The notes under the pieces are model-generated. The model was given only the letters and a program-made list of their open reading frames with translations. It was not told where the DNA came from and ran no database searches. Position numbers and translations under genes: made by a program. From DAOSWM01 sp035380045 (GTDB taxonomy: Bacteria; Bacteroidota; Bacteroidia; Bacteroidales; Tenuifilaceae): 37,592 bases of DNA. The DNA lies in contig DAOSWM010000027.1 of assembly GCA_035380045.1 (NCBI GenBank), positions 1 through 37,592 of the forward strand, read 5' to 3'. Shown piece after piece: positions 24,772 to 33,382 of the stretch (the stretch's first letter is position 1; each line of letters begins with the position of its first letter).

Positions 24772-25662
24772 TTATAACTTTTTACTAGGTGATAGCTGCT
24801 GAAAGAGTATACTTGAAACAATTATTAAAAGTCCAACTATCGTTGTCCAATAAATTTTTTCCCCAACTACCGTATTAATAAAAACTAACGATACAAAGGG
24901 AACAACATAAATTATATTCCCCAATTTAGCTGTTGATTTTGCCAAACTTAACGCTTTTAGCCAAAGGTAAAAAGTAATTCCCATTTCAAAAGCACCCACG
25001 TATAATGAACCAAAAATTCCTTTCAAATTTAGTATCCAAAAATCATTGAAAAAAATTCCGGCAGCAAACGAAAACAATGTAGCAAATGCAAAGTTCATAA
25101 AAAGTCTGACAACCGGATCAATCTTCGAATACTTAAGGTTGAATAACCAGTACAATGCCCATGCAACCGAACTCGATAATGCTAAAAATACACCCAACGG
25201 ATCGCTCTTTTTAAATAGCGAAAACTCACCCTGCGAAGTTATCAGCACAACCCCAATAAAACTGGCTACCAAAGCAATAAAACTCCGCAATGTAAGTTTC
25301 TCCCCCAAAATTGGGATTGATAAAACCACCAAAACAATGGGCCATACAAAATTTAGTGGTTGGGCTACCTGCGCAGGCAGTAACTCATAAGCCCTTAAAA
25401 GAATAAAATAGTATGCAAACGGGTTGAACATCCCAAGAATAAAGGAGGTTGCAATTTGTTTTTGAGTTACAGTAAATAATTCACGAAACTTACCTGTTAG
25501 CAAAAGTATTGTGAAAAGAATTATAGTTGAGAATAACGATGCCCAAGCCAACAGCTGAATAAACGTAAAATTCTCCAGAGTAATTTTAAAAGCAGTTGCA
25601 GCCGTTCCCCAGAAAAGGATTGTAAATCCTGCATAAACATAAGAAATCTTGCCTAAGTTCAT
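24772..25662 (-). CDS. DMT-superfamily EamA-type transporter
   Basis: 296 residues, about ten hydrophobic helices arranged as two repeated EamA halves (about 1-140 and 150-290). Conserved features include FWGTAATAFK in helix 1, the first-half helix PLNFVWPIVLVVLSIPILGEK and the matching second-half YVVPFVSLVFINTVVGEK. Family members export amino acids or metabolites; the substrate cannot be predicted. It is first in the minus-strand group and three bases before the S41 gene. The 207-base divergent region (25663-25869) separates it from the ABC-F gene. Confidence 0.9.
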   Translation of the reverse strand: MNLGKISYVYAGFTILFWGTAATAFKITLENFTFIQLLAWASLFSTIILFTILLLTGKFRELFTVTQKQIATSFILGMFNPFAYYFILLRAYELLPAQVAQPLNFVWPIVLVVLSIPILGEKLTLRSFIALVASFIGVVLITSQGEFSLFKKSDPLGVFLALSSSVAWALYWLFNLKYSKIDPVVRLFMNFAFATLFSFAAGIFFNDFWILNLKGIFGSLYVGAFEMGITFYLWLKALSLAKSTAKLGNIIYVVPFVSLVFINTVVGEKIYWTTIVGLLIIVSSILFQQLSPSKKL

Positions 25663-25835
25663 GTTACTGTTTTAAGTTGTGAAGATAGTAAAAAACGGTT
25701 TGATAAATCTGTCTCACAGTTTGCATAAATATCACCGAATACAAATCTCTGCTTGCTTTAAAACGCTCTTTTACAAATAAATGCAATTAGTTTTTAAAAC
25801 ACATTTCTGGTATGGTTTTTTCATTTCAAGGTTAC

Positions 25836-25843
25836 TATCTTTG
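25836..25843 (+). promoter_or_regulatory. putative -7 element for the ABC-F gene
   Basis: TATCTTTG matches TAnnTTTG exactly and lies 26 bases before the ATG at 25870. I see no clear TTTG 19-21 bases upstream. Confidence 0.5.
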
Positions 25844-25869
25844 CGGCTCTTAAAATTCGGGGAATTACT

Positions 25870-27510
25870 ATGATTTCTGTTGATGGACTTACGGTTGAGT
25901 TTGGCGGTACAACGCTGTTTAAGGATATTTCGTTTGCTATAAATGAGAAGGATCGTATTGCCCTGATGGGCAAGAACGGTGCCGGAAAATCTACAATGCT
26001 AAAAATACTCGCAGGCGAGAAAACACCTAGCAGAGGGAGAGTTACTGCGCCAAAGGATGCAATAATTGCATATCTGCCCCAACACTTAATGGTCGATAAT
26101 AACCGAACTGTATTCGAAGAAGCTTCGCAAGCTTTCGCTCATATTTTCGAGATGGAGGCAAGAATTAAAGAAATAAACGAAGAACTCGCATCCAGAACCG
26201 ATTACGAATCGGAAGAGTACTACAAGCTCATTGAGGATGTTTCCGTACTGAGCGAGAAGTTTTATTCTCTCGAGGAAGTTAACTATCATGCTGAGGTTGA
26301 AAAAATTCTGATTGGCCTGGGTTTTCTGCGAAGCGAATTTACTCGCCCTACCAGCGAGTATAGTGGTGGCTGGCGCATGCGAATTGAGCTGGCCAAAATT
26401 CTTCTAAAAAACCCCGACCTAATTCTTCTCGACGAGCCCACAAACCACCTCGATATTGAATCCATTCAGTGGCTCGAAGAGTTTCTCATCAACAGCGCAA
26501 AAGCTGTTATCGTAATTTCGCACGATCGTGCTTTTGTCGACAATATCACCAACCGCACCATTGAGGTTACTATGGGTCGGATATACGACTACAAGGTAAA
26601 CTACACCAAGTATCTCGAACTTCGCAGGGACCGACGATTGCAGCAGATAAGAGCATACGAGGAGCAGCAAAAAATGATTGCCGATAACGAAGAGTTTATT
26701 GAACGTTTCAAGGGAACCTACTCCAAAACCAACCAGGTGAGAAGCCGTGTAAAAATGCTCGACAAGCTTGAGCTGGTTGAAATTGACGAGGAGGATACAT
26801 CCGCGCTTCGGTTACGATTTCCCCCTTCCCCTCGTTCGGGAAATCATCCTCTAATTGTAAACGAACTCTCTAAATCATATGGAGACCATTTAGTTTTTAA
26901 GGATACTTCATTCACCCTAAATCGAGGAGATAAAGTTGCCTTTGTTGGCAAAAATGGTGAGGGAAAAACAACAATGGTGAAAGCAATAATGGGAGAGATT
27001 GAACATCAGGGAAGGCTAACTCTTGGGCACAACGTAATGGTTGGCTACTTCGCTCAGAACGAAGCTTCGCTTCTAAACGAGGAGCTAACCGTATACCAAA
27101 CCATTGACGATGTTGCCGTTGGCGATATTCGAACAAAAATTAAAGATTTGCTGGGAGCATTCATGTTTGGTGCCGACAGCTGGACCAAAAAAGTTAAGGT
27201 TCTCTCAGGTGGCGAACGTACTCGTCTTTCAATGATTAAGCTGCTTCTTCAACCTGTAAATTTCCTCATTCTCGATGAGCCAACAAACCACCTCGATTTA
27301 CGAACTAAAGATTTACTAAAGGAAGCTCTGGTAAACTACGACGGAACGCTGGTGGTTGTATCCCACGATCGCGATTTTCTGAGCGGTCTCACTTCAAAAG
27401 TTTACGAGTTTGGCAACCAGCGCGTAAAGGAACATTTCGGAGGGATTCAGGATTTTATTGAAACCAAGAAGCTGGCTAGCCTTAAGGAAATTGAGAGGAA
27501 AAACAATTAA
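25870..27510 (+). CDS. ABC-F family ATPase
   Basis: 546 residues with two ABC domains and no membrane segments, so a soluble ribosome-acting type. Domain 1 has Walker A GKNGAGKS (34-41), signature SGGWRMR and Walker B LILLDEPTNHLD. A charged linker (about 230-315, KYLELRRDRRLQQIRAYEEQ) is the P-site tRNA interaction motif region. Domain 2 has Walker A GKNGEGKT, signature LSGGERTR and LILDEPTNHLD. Known members adjust translation at stalled ribosomes or give antibiotic resistance; the housekeeping type is likelier here. The exact subfamily (EttA, Uup or YbiT-like) is unclear, so no symbol is given. Confidence 0.93.
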   Translation: MISVDGLTVEFGGTTLFKDISFAINEKDRIALMGKNGAGKSTMLKILAGEKTPSRGRVTAPKDAIIAYLPQHLMVDNNRTVFEEASQAFAHIFEMEARIKEINEELASRTDYESEEYYKLIEDVSVLSEKFYSLEEVNYHAEVEKILIGLGFLRSEFTRPTSEYSGGWRMRIELAKILLKNPDLILLDEPTNHLDIESIQWLEEFLINSAKAVIVISHDRAFVDNITNRTIEVTMGRIYDYKVNYTKYLELRRDRRLQQIRAYEEQQKMIADNEEFIERFKGTYSKTNQVRSRVKMLDKLELVEIDEEDTSALRLRFPPSPRSGNHPLIVNELSKSYGDHLVFKDTSFTLNRGDKVAFVGKNGEGKTTMVKAIMGEIEHQGRLTLGHNVMVGYFAQNEASLLNEELTVYQTIDDVAVGDIRTKIKDLLGAFMFGADSWTKKVKVLSGGERTRLSMIKLLLQPVNFLILDEPTNHLDLRTKDLLKEALVNYDGTLVVVSHDRDFLSGLTSKVYEFGNQRVKEHFGGIQDFIETKKLASLKEIERKNN

Positions 27511-27570
27511 CCTAACACCACAATACATTCAATTTATTTCACGAATATATTACAACAATTTCTGTAACTG

Positions 27571-27605
27571 AAAAGCCGGTTTCTGATGTTCAGAAACCGG
27601 CTTTT
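27571..27605. terminator. bidirectional terminator between ABC-F and serS
   Basis: A perfect 15-base stem, AAAAGCCGGTTTCTG with CAGAAACCGGCTTTT, and a five-base loop ATGTT. It sits between two convergent genes, and both strands end in T-rich tails, so it can stop transcription from both sides. Confidence 0.9.
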
Positions 27606-27626
27606 ACATATTTTCAATTTAATACT

Positions 27627-28907
27627 TTACTGTACCTCTATCATATCAAATCCACAGTAACCTTGAAGAACTTTCGGAATTTTAATTCCATGTGGAGTTT
27701 GGTTATTCTCAAGCAGCGAAGCCACAATGCGCGGTAAAGCCAAAGAACTTCCATTAAGGGTATGAGCTAGCTGGTTCTTCTTCTCCCCTTCTTCTTTATA
27801 CCTTAACATTAACCTGTTGGCCTGAAACGATTCGAAATTTGAAACCGAGCTAACCTCAAGCCAGCGATGCTGAGCAGCCGAAAAAACCTCAAAATCGTAG
27901 GTTAAAGCTGAAGTGAAACTCATGTCGCCTCCGCAGAGCTTAATAATTCGGTAAGGTAGCTCCAACTTTATTAGAATATTCTCAACGTGAGTTACCATTT
28001 CCTCCAGACTTTCATACGAGCGATCAGGATGTTGAACCTGTACAATCTCAACCTTGTCGAACTGGTGAAGGCGATTCAATCCGCGAACATCCTTGCCGTA
28101 CGATCCTGCCTCGCGACGGAAACAGGGAGTGTAAGCGGTTAGCTTAACCGGCAGGTTTGACGCATGAAGAATCACATCCCTAAAAATATTGGTTACAGGA
28201 ACCTCTGCGGTTGGAATCAGGTAGAAATTATCAACTGTTGCATGGTACATTTGTCCGTCCTTATCGGGGAGTTGTCCTGTTCCGTAGGCTGAATCCTCAT
28301 TCACCATGAGCGGAGGCATAACCTCGCCGTATCCGGCTGCCACATTCTCGTCGAGGAAAAAGTTGATGAGTGCGCGTTGTAACTTTGCACCTTTCTCCTT
28401 GTAAACAGGGAATCCGCTCCCAGTTATCTTAACGCCCAACTCAAAATCGATAATATCGTATTTCTTGGCCAAATCCCAGTGTGGAATTGCTTCCTCGTGC
28501 AAATCGGGGATGGTTCCTCCGGAACGAACCTCAACGTTATCTGTATGGGTTTTACCTTCAGGAACCGACTTGTGAGGAATATTTGGGAGCAGAACCAACG
28601 CTGCATTCAACTCCTTTTCTGCTTCAGCCAAACTTTCGCCCAGCTCTTTCGATTGCTCCTTCAGAGCAGCAACTTTATTTTTTGCCGAGTTTGCCTCAAC
28701 GGTTTTGCCCTCCTTGAAGAGCTGGCCAATTTCTTTGGAAATAGTATTTTGCTCGGCTAGGTTGCCGTCGAGCTGTACCTGGGTTGCCTTCCTGCTATCA
28801 TCAATCTCAAGGATTCTCTCAACAATTCCTTGTGCATCGAAGTGCTTCACGGCCAGACGATCAATTACAAAGTCCTTGCTTTCGCGAATAAGTTTGAGTG
28901 TAAGCAT
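27627..28907 (-). CDS. serS: seryl-tRNA synthetase
   Basis: Charges tRNA-Ser with serine. 426 residues. An N-terminal coiled-coil arm (about 30-100, KNKVAALKEQSKELGESLAE) binds the tRNA. Class II motif 2 is FRREAGSYGKDVRGLNRLHQ and motif 3 lies in LEVSSVSNFESFQANRL. The C-terminal LNGSSLALPRIVASLLEN completes the ATP site. It lies downstream of rpmA behind a hairpin, an order typical of Bacteroidota. Confidence 0.98.
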   Translation of the reverse strand: MLTLKLIRESKDFVIDRLAVKHFDAQGIVERILEIDDSRKATQVQLDGNLAEQNTISKEIGQLFKEGKTVEANSAKNKVAALKEQSKELGESLAEAEKELNAALVLLPNIPHKSVPEGKTHTDNVEVRSGGTIPDLHEEAIPHWDLAKKYDIIDFELGVKITGSGFPVYKEKGAKLQRALINFFLDENVAAGYGEVMPPLMVNEDSAYGTGQLPDKDGQMYHATVDNFYLIPTAEVPVTNIFRDVILHASNLPVKLTAYTPCFRREAGSYGKDVRGLNRLHQFDKVEIVQVQHPDRSYESLEEMVTHVENILIKLELPYRIIKLCGGDMSFTSALTYDFEVFSAAQHRWLEVSSVSNFESFQANRLMLRYKEEGEKKNQLAHTLNGSSLALPRIVASLLENNQTPHGIKIPKVLQGYCGFDMIEVQ

Positions 28908-28929
28908 ATTCTAAAGTTTAATAATGTAA

Positions 28930-28973
28930 AAATCTCCTGAGGGGCAACGCATTGGCGAAGCTACAGGAGATTT
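28930..28973 (-). terminator. terminator after rpmA
   Basis: AAATCTCCTG and CAGGAGATTT form a perfect 10-base stem around a 24-base loop. On the minus strand the stem ends in five Ts. It follows the rpmA stop and precedes serS, so it probably ends or attenuates the ribosomal transcript. Confidence 0.7.
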
Positions 28974-28996
28974 ATAGTAAGGTAAAAAAATCAGTG

Positions 28997-29185
28997 CTAG
29001 CTTTCAGCCGGAATAACAGATACGTACGATTTGTTTTCGGCTTTTTTGCGGAACGAAACAACGCCATCAACCAGCGCAAAGAGGGTATGATCTTTACCCA
29101 TTCCCACGTTTACACCAGGATTATGCTTGGTTCCCCTTTGGCGAACGATGATATTACCAGCCTTGGCAACCTGTCCGCCGAAAAG
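28997..29185 (-). CDS. rpmA: 50S ribosomal protein L27, 3' part (5' end in gap)
   Basis: The visible 62 residues carry the L27 core: FGGQVAKAGNIIVRQRGTKH, NPGVNVGMGKDHTLFALVDG and a C-terminal tail. L27 of the large subunit normally has about 85 residues, so the first roughly 25, including the conserved N-terminal extension near the peptidyl transferase centre, lie within the N run. The frame reads through the gap into rplU only because N translates as X. Confidence 0.93.
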   Translation of the reverse strand, partial: LFGGQVAKAGNIIVRQRGTKHNPGVNVGMGKDHTLFALVDGVVSFRKKAENKSYVSVIPAES

Positions 29186-29285
29186 NNNNNNNNNNNNNNN
29201 NNNNNNNNNNNNNNNNNNNNNNNNNNNNNNNNNNNNNNNNNNNNNNNNNNNNNNNNNNNNNNNNNNNNNNNNNNNNNNNNNNNNN
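29186..29285. other. assembly gap of exactly 100 N
   Basis: Conventional placeholder. By comparing visible L21 (49 of about 103 residues) and L27 (62 of about 86) with normal lengths, roughly 160 + 75 coding bases plus a short spacer are missing, about 250-270 bases. The 100 N are therefore not the true length. Confidence 0.95.
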
Positions 29286-29434
29286 CCTAGGGTAACTTTT
29301 CCCTCGTTCTCAACGAGAAGAACCTGATCGAAGCTCATTTCGGCACCTTCCTCACCTTCTAGGCGATGAACAAAGATCTTTTGATCTTTTTGTACCTTAA
29401 ACTGCTGTCCGGCAATATCTACAATCGCGTACAT
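29286..29434 (-). CDS. rplU: 50S ribosomal protein L21, 5' part (3' end in gap)
   Basis: The first 49 residues, MYAIVDIAGQQFKVQKDQK and onward, are a clear L21 N terminus, a large-subunit protein of about 103 residues. The ATG at 29434 follows a promoter with near-consensus elements. The gene continues into the N run. It forms an operon with rpmA. Confidence 0.93.
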
Positions 29435-29475
29435 CTATTTAACTATTAATGGTTATTCAACTCTTTTTGGGCTTG

Positions 29476-29506
29476 CAAAAGTATAAAAGATATTTTGATT
29501 CGCAAA
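29476..29506 (-). promoter_or_regulatory. rplU-rpmA promoter, consensus Bacteroidota type
   Basis: On the minus strand TTTG (29506-29503), a 19-base spacer and TACTTTTG (29483-29476) match the Bacteroidota housekeeping consensus in both boxes and in spacing. The rplU ATG is about 41 bases downstream of the -7 box. It is the best promoter in the window. Confidence 0.8.
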
Positions 29507-29635
29507 AATAATATCTAAAAAACAAAAAAATATTTTCCATTGCAACCTGCTGAGCTTAAATAGAACAATTCCTTTTCTCACTGCTTTGAAGGCTGCAAAA
29601 ATAACACTTCTTTTTATAAACATTCTCCCTTTCTT

Positions 29636-29667
29636 CTTGTATTATTTCATAAATTCGATTAGGTTTG
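29636..29667 (+). promoter_or_regulatory. promoter of the DUF151 gene
   Basis: TAGGTTTG at 29660-29667 matches TAnnTTTG. CTTG at 29636-29639 (3 of 4) lies 20 bases upstream. The ATG at 29713 is 45 bases downstream. It is divergent to the rplU promoter in the same 278-base intergenic region. Confidence 0.6.
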
Positions 29668-29712
29668 TAGTTTGTCATCCGTATTTTCGGGTACCAAAAA
29701 TATGTATTTGAA

Positions 29713-30312
29713 ATGAGCAGGGTTAAACTTAACGTGCTGGGAATTTCGTATAGTCAAACTCAGTCGGGAGCATACGCGCTAGTTCTGAGCGAGGAGGAAG
29801 GTAAACGACGCATCCCAATAATCATAGGTGGTTTTGAGGCGCAAGCCATTGCCATTCAGCTGGAAGGATTAACTCCACCCCGCCCGCTCACCCACGATCT
29901 TTTCCTAAACTTTGCCAAATCTTTTAGTATTGAAATTATTGATGTTCAAATATATAAACTAGAAGAGGGGGTTTTCTTTTCCAAACTACACTGCGATAAT
30001 GGCAAGAAAGAAGTTTATATTGACGCCCGCACCTCCGATTCGATTGCTCTTGCGCTCCGGTTTGGATGCCCCATTTATACTACTGAGGATATTTTAGAAA
30101 AAGCAGGCATTGTTCTCGACATTGAGGACAAGCCAGAAGATTCCCCACACACAGAAAAAAAAACCACTGTACAACCAAAATCGGATAGCCTAACTGAAGG
30201 GTTAAAAAAACTCTCTGTTGAAGAGCTGAATGCTTTGCTCGAGGAAGCCATAATGAACGAGGATTACGAGAAGGCATCGAAAATTCGAGATGAGCTTAAC
30301 AAACGTACCTAA
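29713..30312 (+). CDS. bifunctional nuclease-domain (DUF151) protein with UVR motif
   Basis: 199 residues. An N-terminal BFN/DUF151 domain (about 1-140) has LVLSEEEGKRRIPIIIGGFE, LTPPRPLTHDL and DARTSDSIALALRFGCPIY. A Lys/Thr/Pro linker leads to a C-terminal UVR motif (about 165-199, LEEAIMNEDYEKASKIRDEL), the helical hairpin shared by UvrB and UvrC. The combination is common in Bacteroidota; plant and thermophile relatives have nuclease activity, but the biological role here is unproven. The CNT transporter gene follows after 17 bases, so they are probably cotranscribed. Confidence 0.92.
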   Translation: MSRVKLNVLGISYSQTQSGAYALVLSEEEGKRRIPIIIGGFEAQAIAIQLEGLTPPRPLTHDLFLNFAKSFSIEIIDVQIYKLEEGVFFSKLHCDNGKKEVYIDARTSDSIALALRFGCPIYTTEDILEKAGIVLDIEDKPEDSPHTEKKTTVQPKSDSLTEGLKKLSVEELNALLEEAIMNEDYEKASKIRDELNKRT

Positions 30313-30329
30313 ACCTTAAATCACACAAA

Positions 30330-31832
30330 ATGATAAAGAAAGTTCTCTATGCTCTGGCTATCGCCATAGTACTTATTGGAGCCATCGTTTCAACTGCCGA
30401 TAGCACACCTGTTGATTCTACTCTTGTAGCCGACACAACAACCGTTGTTCAGGTAGAGCAAACTCAACCAACACAGGATACCGAACAGCCCAATAGCAAC
30501 TTGAATTCGAAGCTGGTTCCTACCAAAAAGGCATTTAAGTTCAACTTCATTTCGTTGCTCCGTGGACTAGGCGGATTGCTGGTAATATTTGGGATTGCCT
30601 ACCTTTTTAGCACCAACCGCAAGGCAGTATCGTGGAAAGTTGTTGGAATTGGACTGGCTATTCAGCTTCTGCTTGCCATAGCAATTCTTCAGTTCCCTCC
30701 CGTACAGTTTTTCTTCGATTTTATTGGAAAAATATTTGTGAAAATCCTCGATTTCTCAAAGGCTGGCACCGAGTTCCTTTTCCCAGGTTTCTTGGATGTG
30801 AACAAGTTCGGTTTTGTGTTTGCATTCCAGGTGCTCCCAACCATTATTTTCTTCTCGGCGCTAACCAGTCTACTTTTCTACCTTGGAATAATCCAAAAGG
30901 TTGTGTGGGTTTTGGCCTGGCTTATGACCAAAGCCATGAAACTTTCGGGCGCCGAGAGCCTTTCCGTTGCCGGAAATATTTTTCTGGGACAAACCGAATC
31001 GCCGCTTATGATTAAAGCCTACCTTGAGAAAATGACAAATTCTGAGATTCTGCTGGTTATGACCGGAGGAATGGCTACTCTTGCCGGAGGCGTTTTGGCA
31101 GCATACATCAGCTTCCTCGGAGGTGACGATCCGGTTCAACGGTTAATTTTTGCGAAACACTTGCTGGCTGCATCCATCATGGCCGCTCCCGGTGCGGTTG
31201 TTGTTTCGAAAATTCTGGTTCCCCAAACGGAGAAAATTGACACCAACGTTGAGATTCCGAAGGATAAAATTGGGAGTAACGTTCTCGATGCCATATCAAA
31301 TGGCACAACCGAGGGGTTAAAACTTGCCGTTAACGTAGCTGCCATGCTGGTAGTTTTCATCGCTTTTATCGCAATGTTCAACTTTATTGTGCATAAAATT
31401 GGTGCATGGACCAACCTAAACCACGTTATTGCTGAGGCTACCGGAGGAAACTACAAATCGCTATCGCTCGAATTTATTCTGGGTTATACATTCGCCCCGG
31501 TTATGTGGCTAATAGGCGTTTGCAAGGAAGACATTACATTGCTTGGACGCCTGCTAGGCGAAAAGCTTATTATGACCGAGTTCATTGGTTACGTTAGCCT
31601 TGCTGAACTAAAATCGGTTGGGGCATTTGCACAGGAGAAATCGATAATTATGGCAACCTACATGCTTTGCGGGTTTGCAAATTTCGCTTCGATTGGAATT
31701 CAAATTGGTGGAATTGGTTCCCTTGCTCCAACAAAACGAGTTCTTCTTTCGCGTTACGGAATGCGTGCGCTTCTTGGTGGGACTTTAGCATCATTAATAT
31801 CTGCAACCATAGTTGGCGTTATTCTTGGATAA
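30330..31832 (+). CDS. CNT-family nucleoside transporter
   Basis: 500 residues. A cleavable-type signal or first helix (1-22) and a Thr/Gln/Pro-rich linker (about 25-65) precede the membrane domain with about ten helices. The family signature GNIFLGQTESPLMIKAYL falls near 215-232, the nucleoside/cation site in concentrative nucleoside transporters. The C-terminal half has FANFASIGIQIGGIG. It imports nucleosides with Na+ or H+ in the inner membrane. The N-terminal extension is not present in E. coli NupC (about 400 residues). The pairing with a nuclease-domain gene suggests nucleoside salvage. Confidence 0.94.
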   Translation: MIKKVLYALAIAIVLIGAIVSTADSTPVDSTLVADTTTVVQVEQTQPTQDTEQPNSNLNSKLVPTKKAFKFNFISLLRGLGGLLVIFGIAYLFSTNRKAVSWKVVGIGLAIQLLLAIAILQFPPVQFFFDFIGKIFVKILDFSKAGTEFLFPGFLDVNKFGFVFAFQVLPTIIFFSALTSLLFYLGIIQKVVWVLAWLMTKAMKLSGAESLSVAGNIFLGQTESPLMIKAYLEKMTNSEILLVMTGGMATLAGGVLAAYISFLGGDDPVQRLIFAKHLLAASIMAAPGAVVVSKILVPQTEKIDTNVEIPKDKIGSNVLDAISNGTTEGLKLAVNVAAMLVVFIAFIAMFNFIVHKIGAWTNLNHVIAEATGGNYKSLSLEFILGYTFAPVMWLIGVCKEDITLLGRLLGEKLIMTEFIGYVSLAELKSVGAFAQEKSIIMATYMLCGFANFASIGIQIGGIGSLAPTKRVLLSRYGMRALLGGTLASLISATIVGVILG

Positions 31833-31852
31833 ACTTCAAATAAAAAAATTAG

Positions 31853-31886
31853 AACCTGAAATCTTTGTTGATTTCAGGTTTTTTTT
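31853..31886 (+). terminator. terminator after the nucleoside transporter
   Basis: A perfect 11-base stem, AACCTGAAATC with GATTTCAGGTT, a six-base loop TTTGTT and six further Ts. The rest of the 31833-32089 region is A/T-rich and shows no clear promoter motif or gene. Confidence 0.92.
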
Positions 31887-32089
31887 CATTTTTTCACTAA
31901 AAAAGGCATATAACAAACTATCTGAAGCTAAAAAACGCATTTGTTTTTTTAAAAAGATTTATTTCAAACGTTTATTGTTACAATTCCATTGGTCAGTTAT
32001 TTTTTATTATTTATTTTTACCGAACTATTTTTTAAGCTGATTTGAAGACAAAACAACAATAATTCTAACCATTTAAAAACAAACTATTT

Positions 32090-33286
32090 ATGGCAAAGAG
32101 AACTATCGTAGCAATGCCCGGCGACGGCATCGGGAAAGCAGTTTTGGAAGAGAGCATCCGAGTACTTGAGGCCGCAGGTTTTCAGGCTGATTATGTTGAG
32201 GGTGACATTGGATGGGAATTCTGGAGGAAAGAAGGAAATCCACTACCCGACAGGACCCTGAAACTACTTGAGCAGCATAAAATTGGCTTATTTGGTGCTA
32301 TTACCTCAAAGCCAAAAGATAAAGCCGCTGCTGAACTCGCTCCCGAGTTACAGGGGAAAGGCATTCAGTACTATAGCCCCATTGTTGGAATGCGTCAGCA
32401 TTTCAATCTCGATATCTGCATGCGCCCATGTAGAACCCTGAAGGGAAATCCGCTGAACTTCATTCGTCGCGGGAAGGATAGCACAATTGAAGAGCCTGAG
32501 GTTGATGTGATGATCTTCCGCCAGAATACTGAGGGCCTTTACGGTGGTGTTGAGTGGACAAACCCCAACGATCAGGTTTACAATGCGCTGATGACACACA
32601 AAAAGTTTGTGGATAACTTTTCAACCTGCCCACGTGAAGAGTTAGCCGTTTCTACACGTATTTTCACAAAAAAATATACTACACGCATTGTTCGTGCAGC
32701 TTTTGAGTATGCTAAGAAACGTGGTTTTGAAAAAATCACTGTTTGCGAAAAACCAAACGTAATTCGCGAAACTTCAGGAATGATGCTAAAAATTGCTCAG
32801 GAGATGAGCAAGAACGAGTTCCCAAATATTTGGGTAGAGGATGTGAACATCGATGCCATGATGATGTGGCTAACCAAAAACCCTGAAAACTACAACGTAA
32901 TTGTTTCGGGCAACATGTTTGGCGATATCGTTTCCGACGGATTTGCCGGATTAATTGGAGGATTAGGTTTTGCAACTTCCGCTCAGTTTAACCCCGAAAA
33001 TGGTATCGCAGTATTTGAGCCAACCCACGGTTCTGCTCCAAAATATGCCGATTACGAAACATCAATCGTTAACCCGGTTGCAATGATTCTATCAGCAGTT
33101 ATGATGCTTGAGCATATTGGTGAAGACGCAATTGCTCAACGTATCCGCAATGCAACAGCTGCTGTTATTGCCGAAGGCAAAGTTCGTGCATACGATATGC
33201 TGAAACTTAAAGGAAGTCCCGACGTAATTAAGCAGGGTGCTGCCAGCACTAAACAAATGGCTGATGCTATTATTGCAAAGCTTTAG
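32090..33286 (+). CDS. isocitrate/isopropylmalate dehydrogenase family protein, probably isocitrate dehydrogenase
   Basis: 398 residues of the beta-hydroxyacid oxidative decarboxylase fold. N-terminal MPGDGIG (9-15), RQNTEGLYGGVEW, the substrate Lys region VCEKPNVIRETSGM, NMFGDIVSDGFAGLIGGLG and FEPTHGSAPKYAD for the dinucleotide are visible. The substrate loop is SPIVGMRQHFNLDICMRP, where isocitrate enzymes usually have S-x-N-x-x-L-R, so the substrate is not certain. Linkage to two aconitase-type genes favours isocitrate, with isopropylmalate or homoisocitrate as alternatives. HGSAP followed by a non-Lys/Tyr NADP pattern suggests NAD. A hairpin follows the stop. Confidence 0.85.
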   Translation: MAKRTIVAMPGDGIGKAVLEESIRVLEAAGFQADYVEGDIGWEFWRKEGNPLPDRTLKLLEQHKIGLFGAITSKPKDKAAAELAPELQGKGIQYYSPIVGMRQHFNLDICMRPCRTLKGNPLNFIRRGKDSTIEEPEVDVMIFRQNTEGLYGGVEWTNPNDQVYNALMTHKKFVDNFSTCPREELAVSTRIFTKKYTTRIVRAAFEYAKKRGFEKITVCEKPNVIRETSGMMLKIAQEMSKNEFPNIWVEDVNIDAMMMWLTKNPENYNVIVSGNMFGDIVSDGFAGLIGGLGFATSAQFNPENGIAVFEPTHGSAPKYADYETSIVNPVAMILSAVMMLEHIGEDAIAQRIRNATAAVIAEGKVRAYDMLKLKGSPDVIKQGAASTKQMADAIIAKL

Positions 33287-33298
33287 TTTATAATCCAT

Positions 33299-33344
33299 AA
33301 GCCTGAAGTAAGGATCTAAATATCCTCAATCTTCGGGCTTTTTT
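33299..33344 (+). terminator. terminator after the dehydrogenase gene
   Basis: AAGCCTGAAG pairs with CTTCGGGCTT (one G-U) and an inner AGGAT/ATCCT stem, followed by TTTTTT. This makes full cotranscription with the downstream genes less likely, unless read-through occurs. Confidence 0.8.
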
Positions 33345-33382
33345 ATATCCTTTTTATAACCAAAAACTAAAAACCGAAAACA

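Noticed and set aside
28997..29434. Apparent 145-residue L21-L27 fusion
   Set aside because: Created by reading the N run in frame; two separate ribosomal proteins are clear at the ends.
31813..32040. 75-residue open frame after the nucleoside transporter
   Set aside because: It runs through the terminator hairpin and A/T-rich spacer, with Phe/Lys-rich low-complexity translation.
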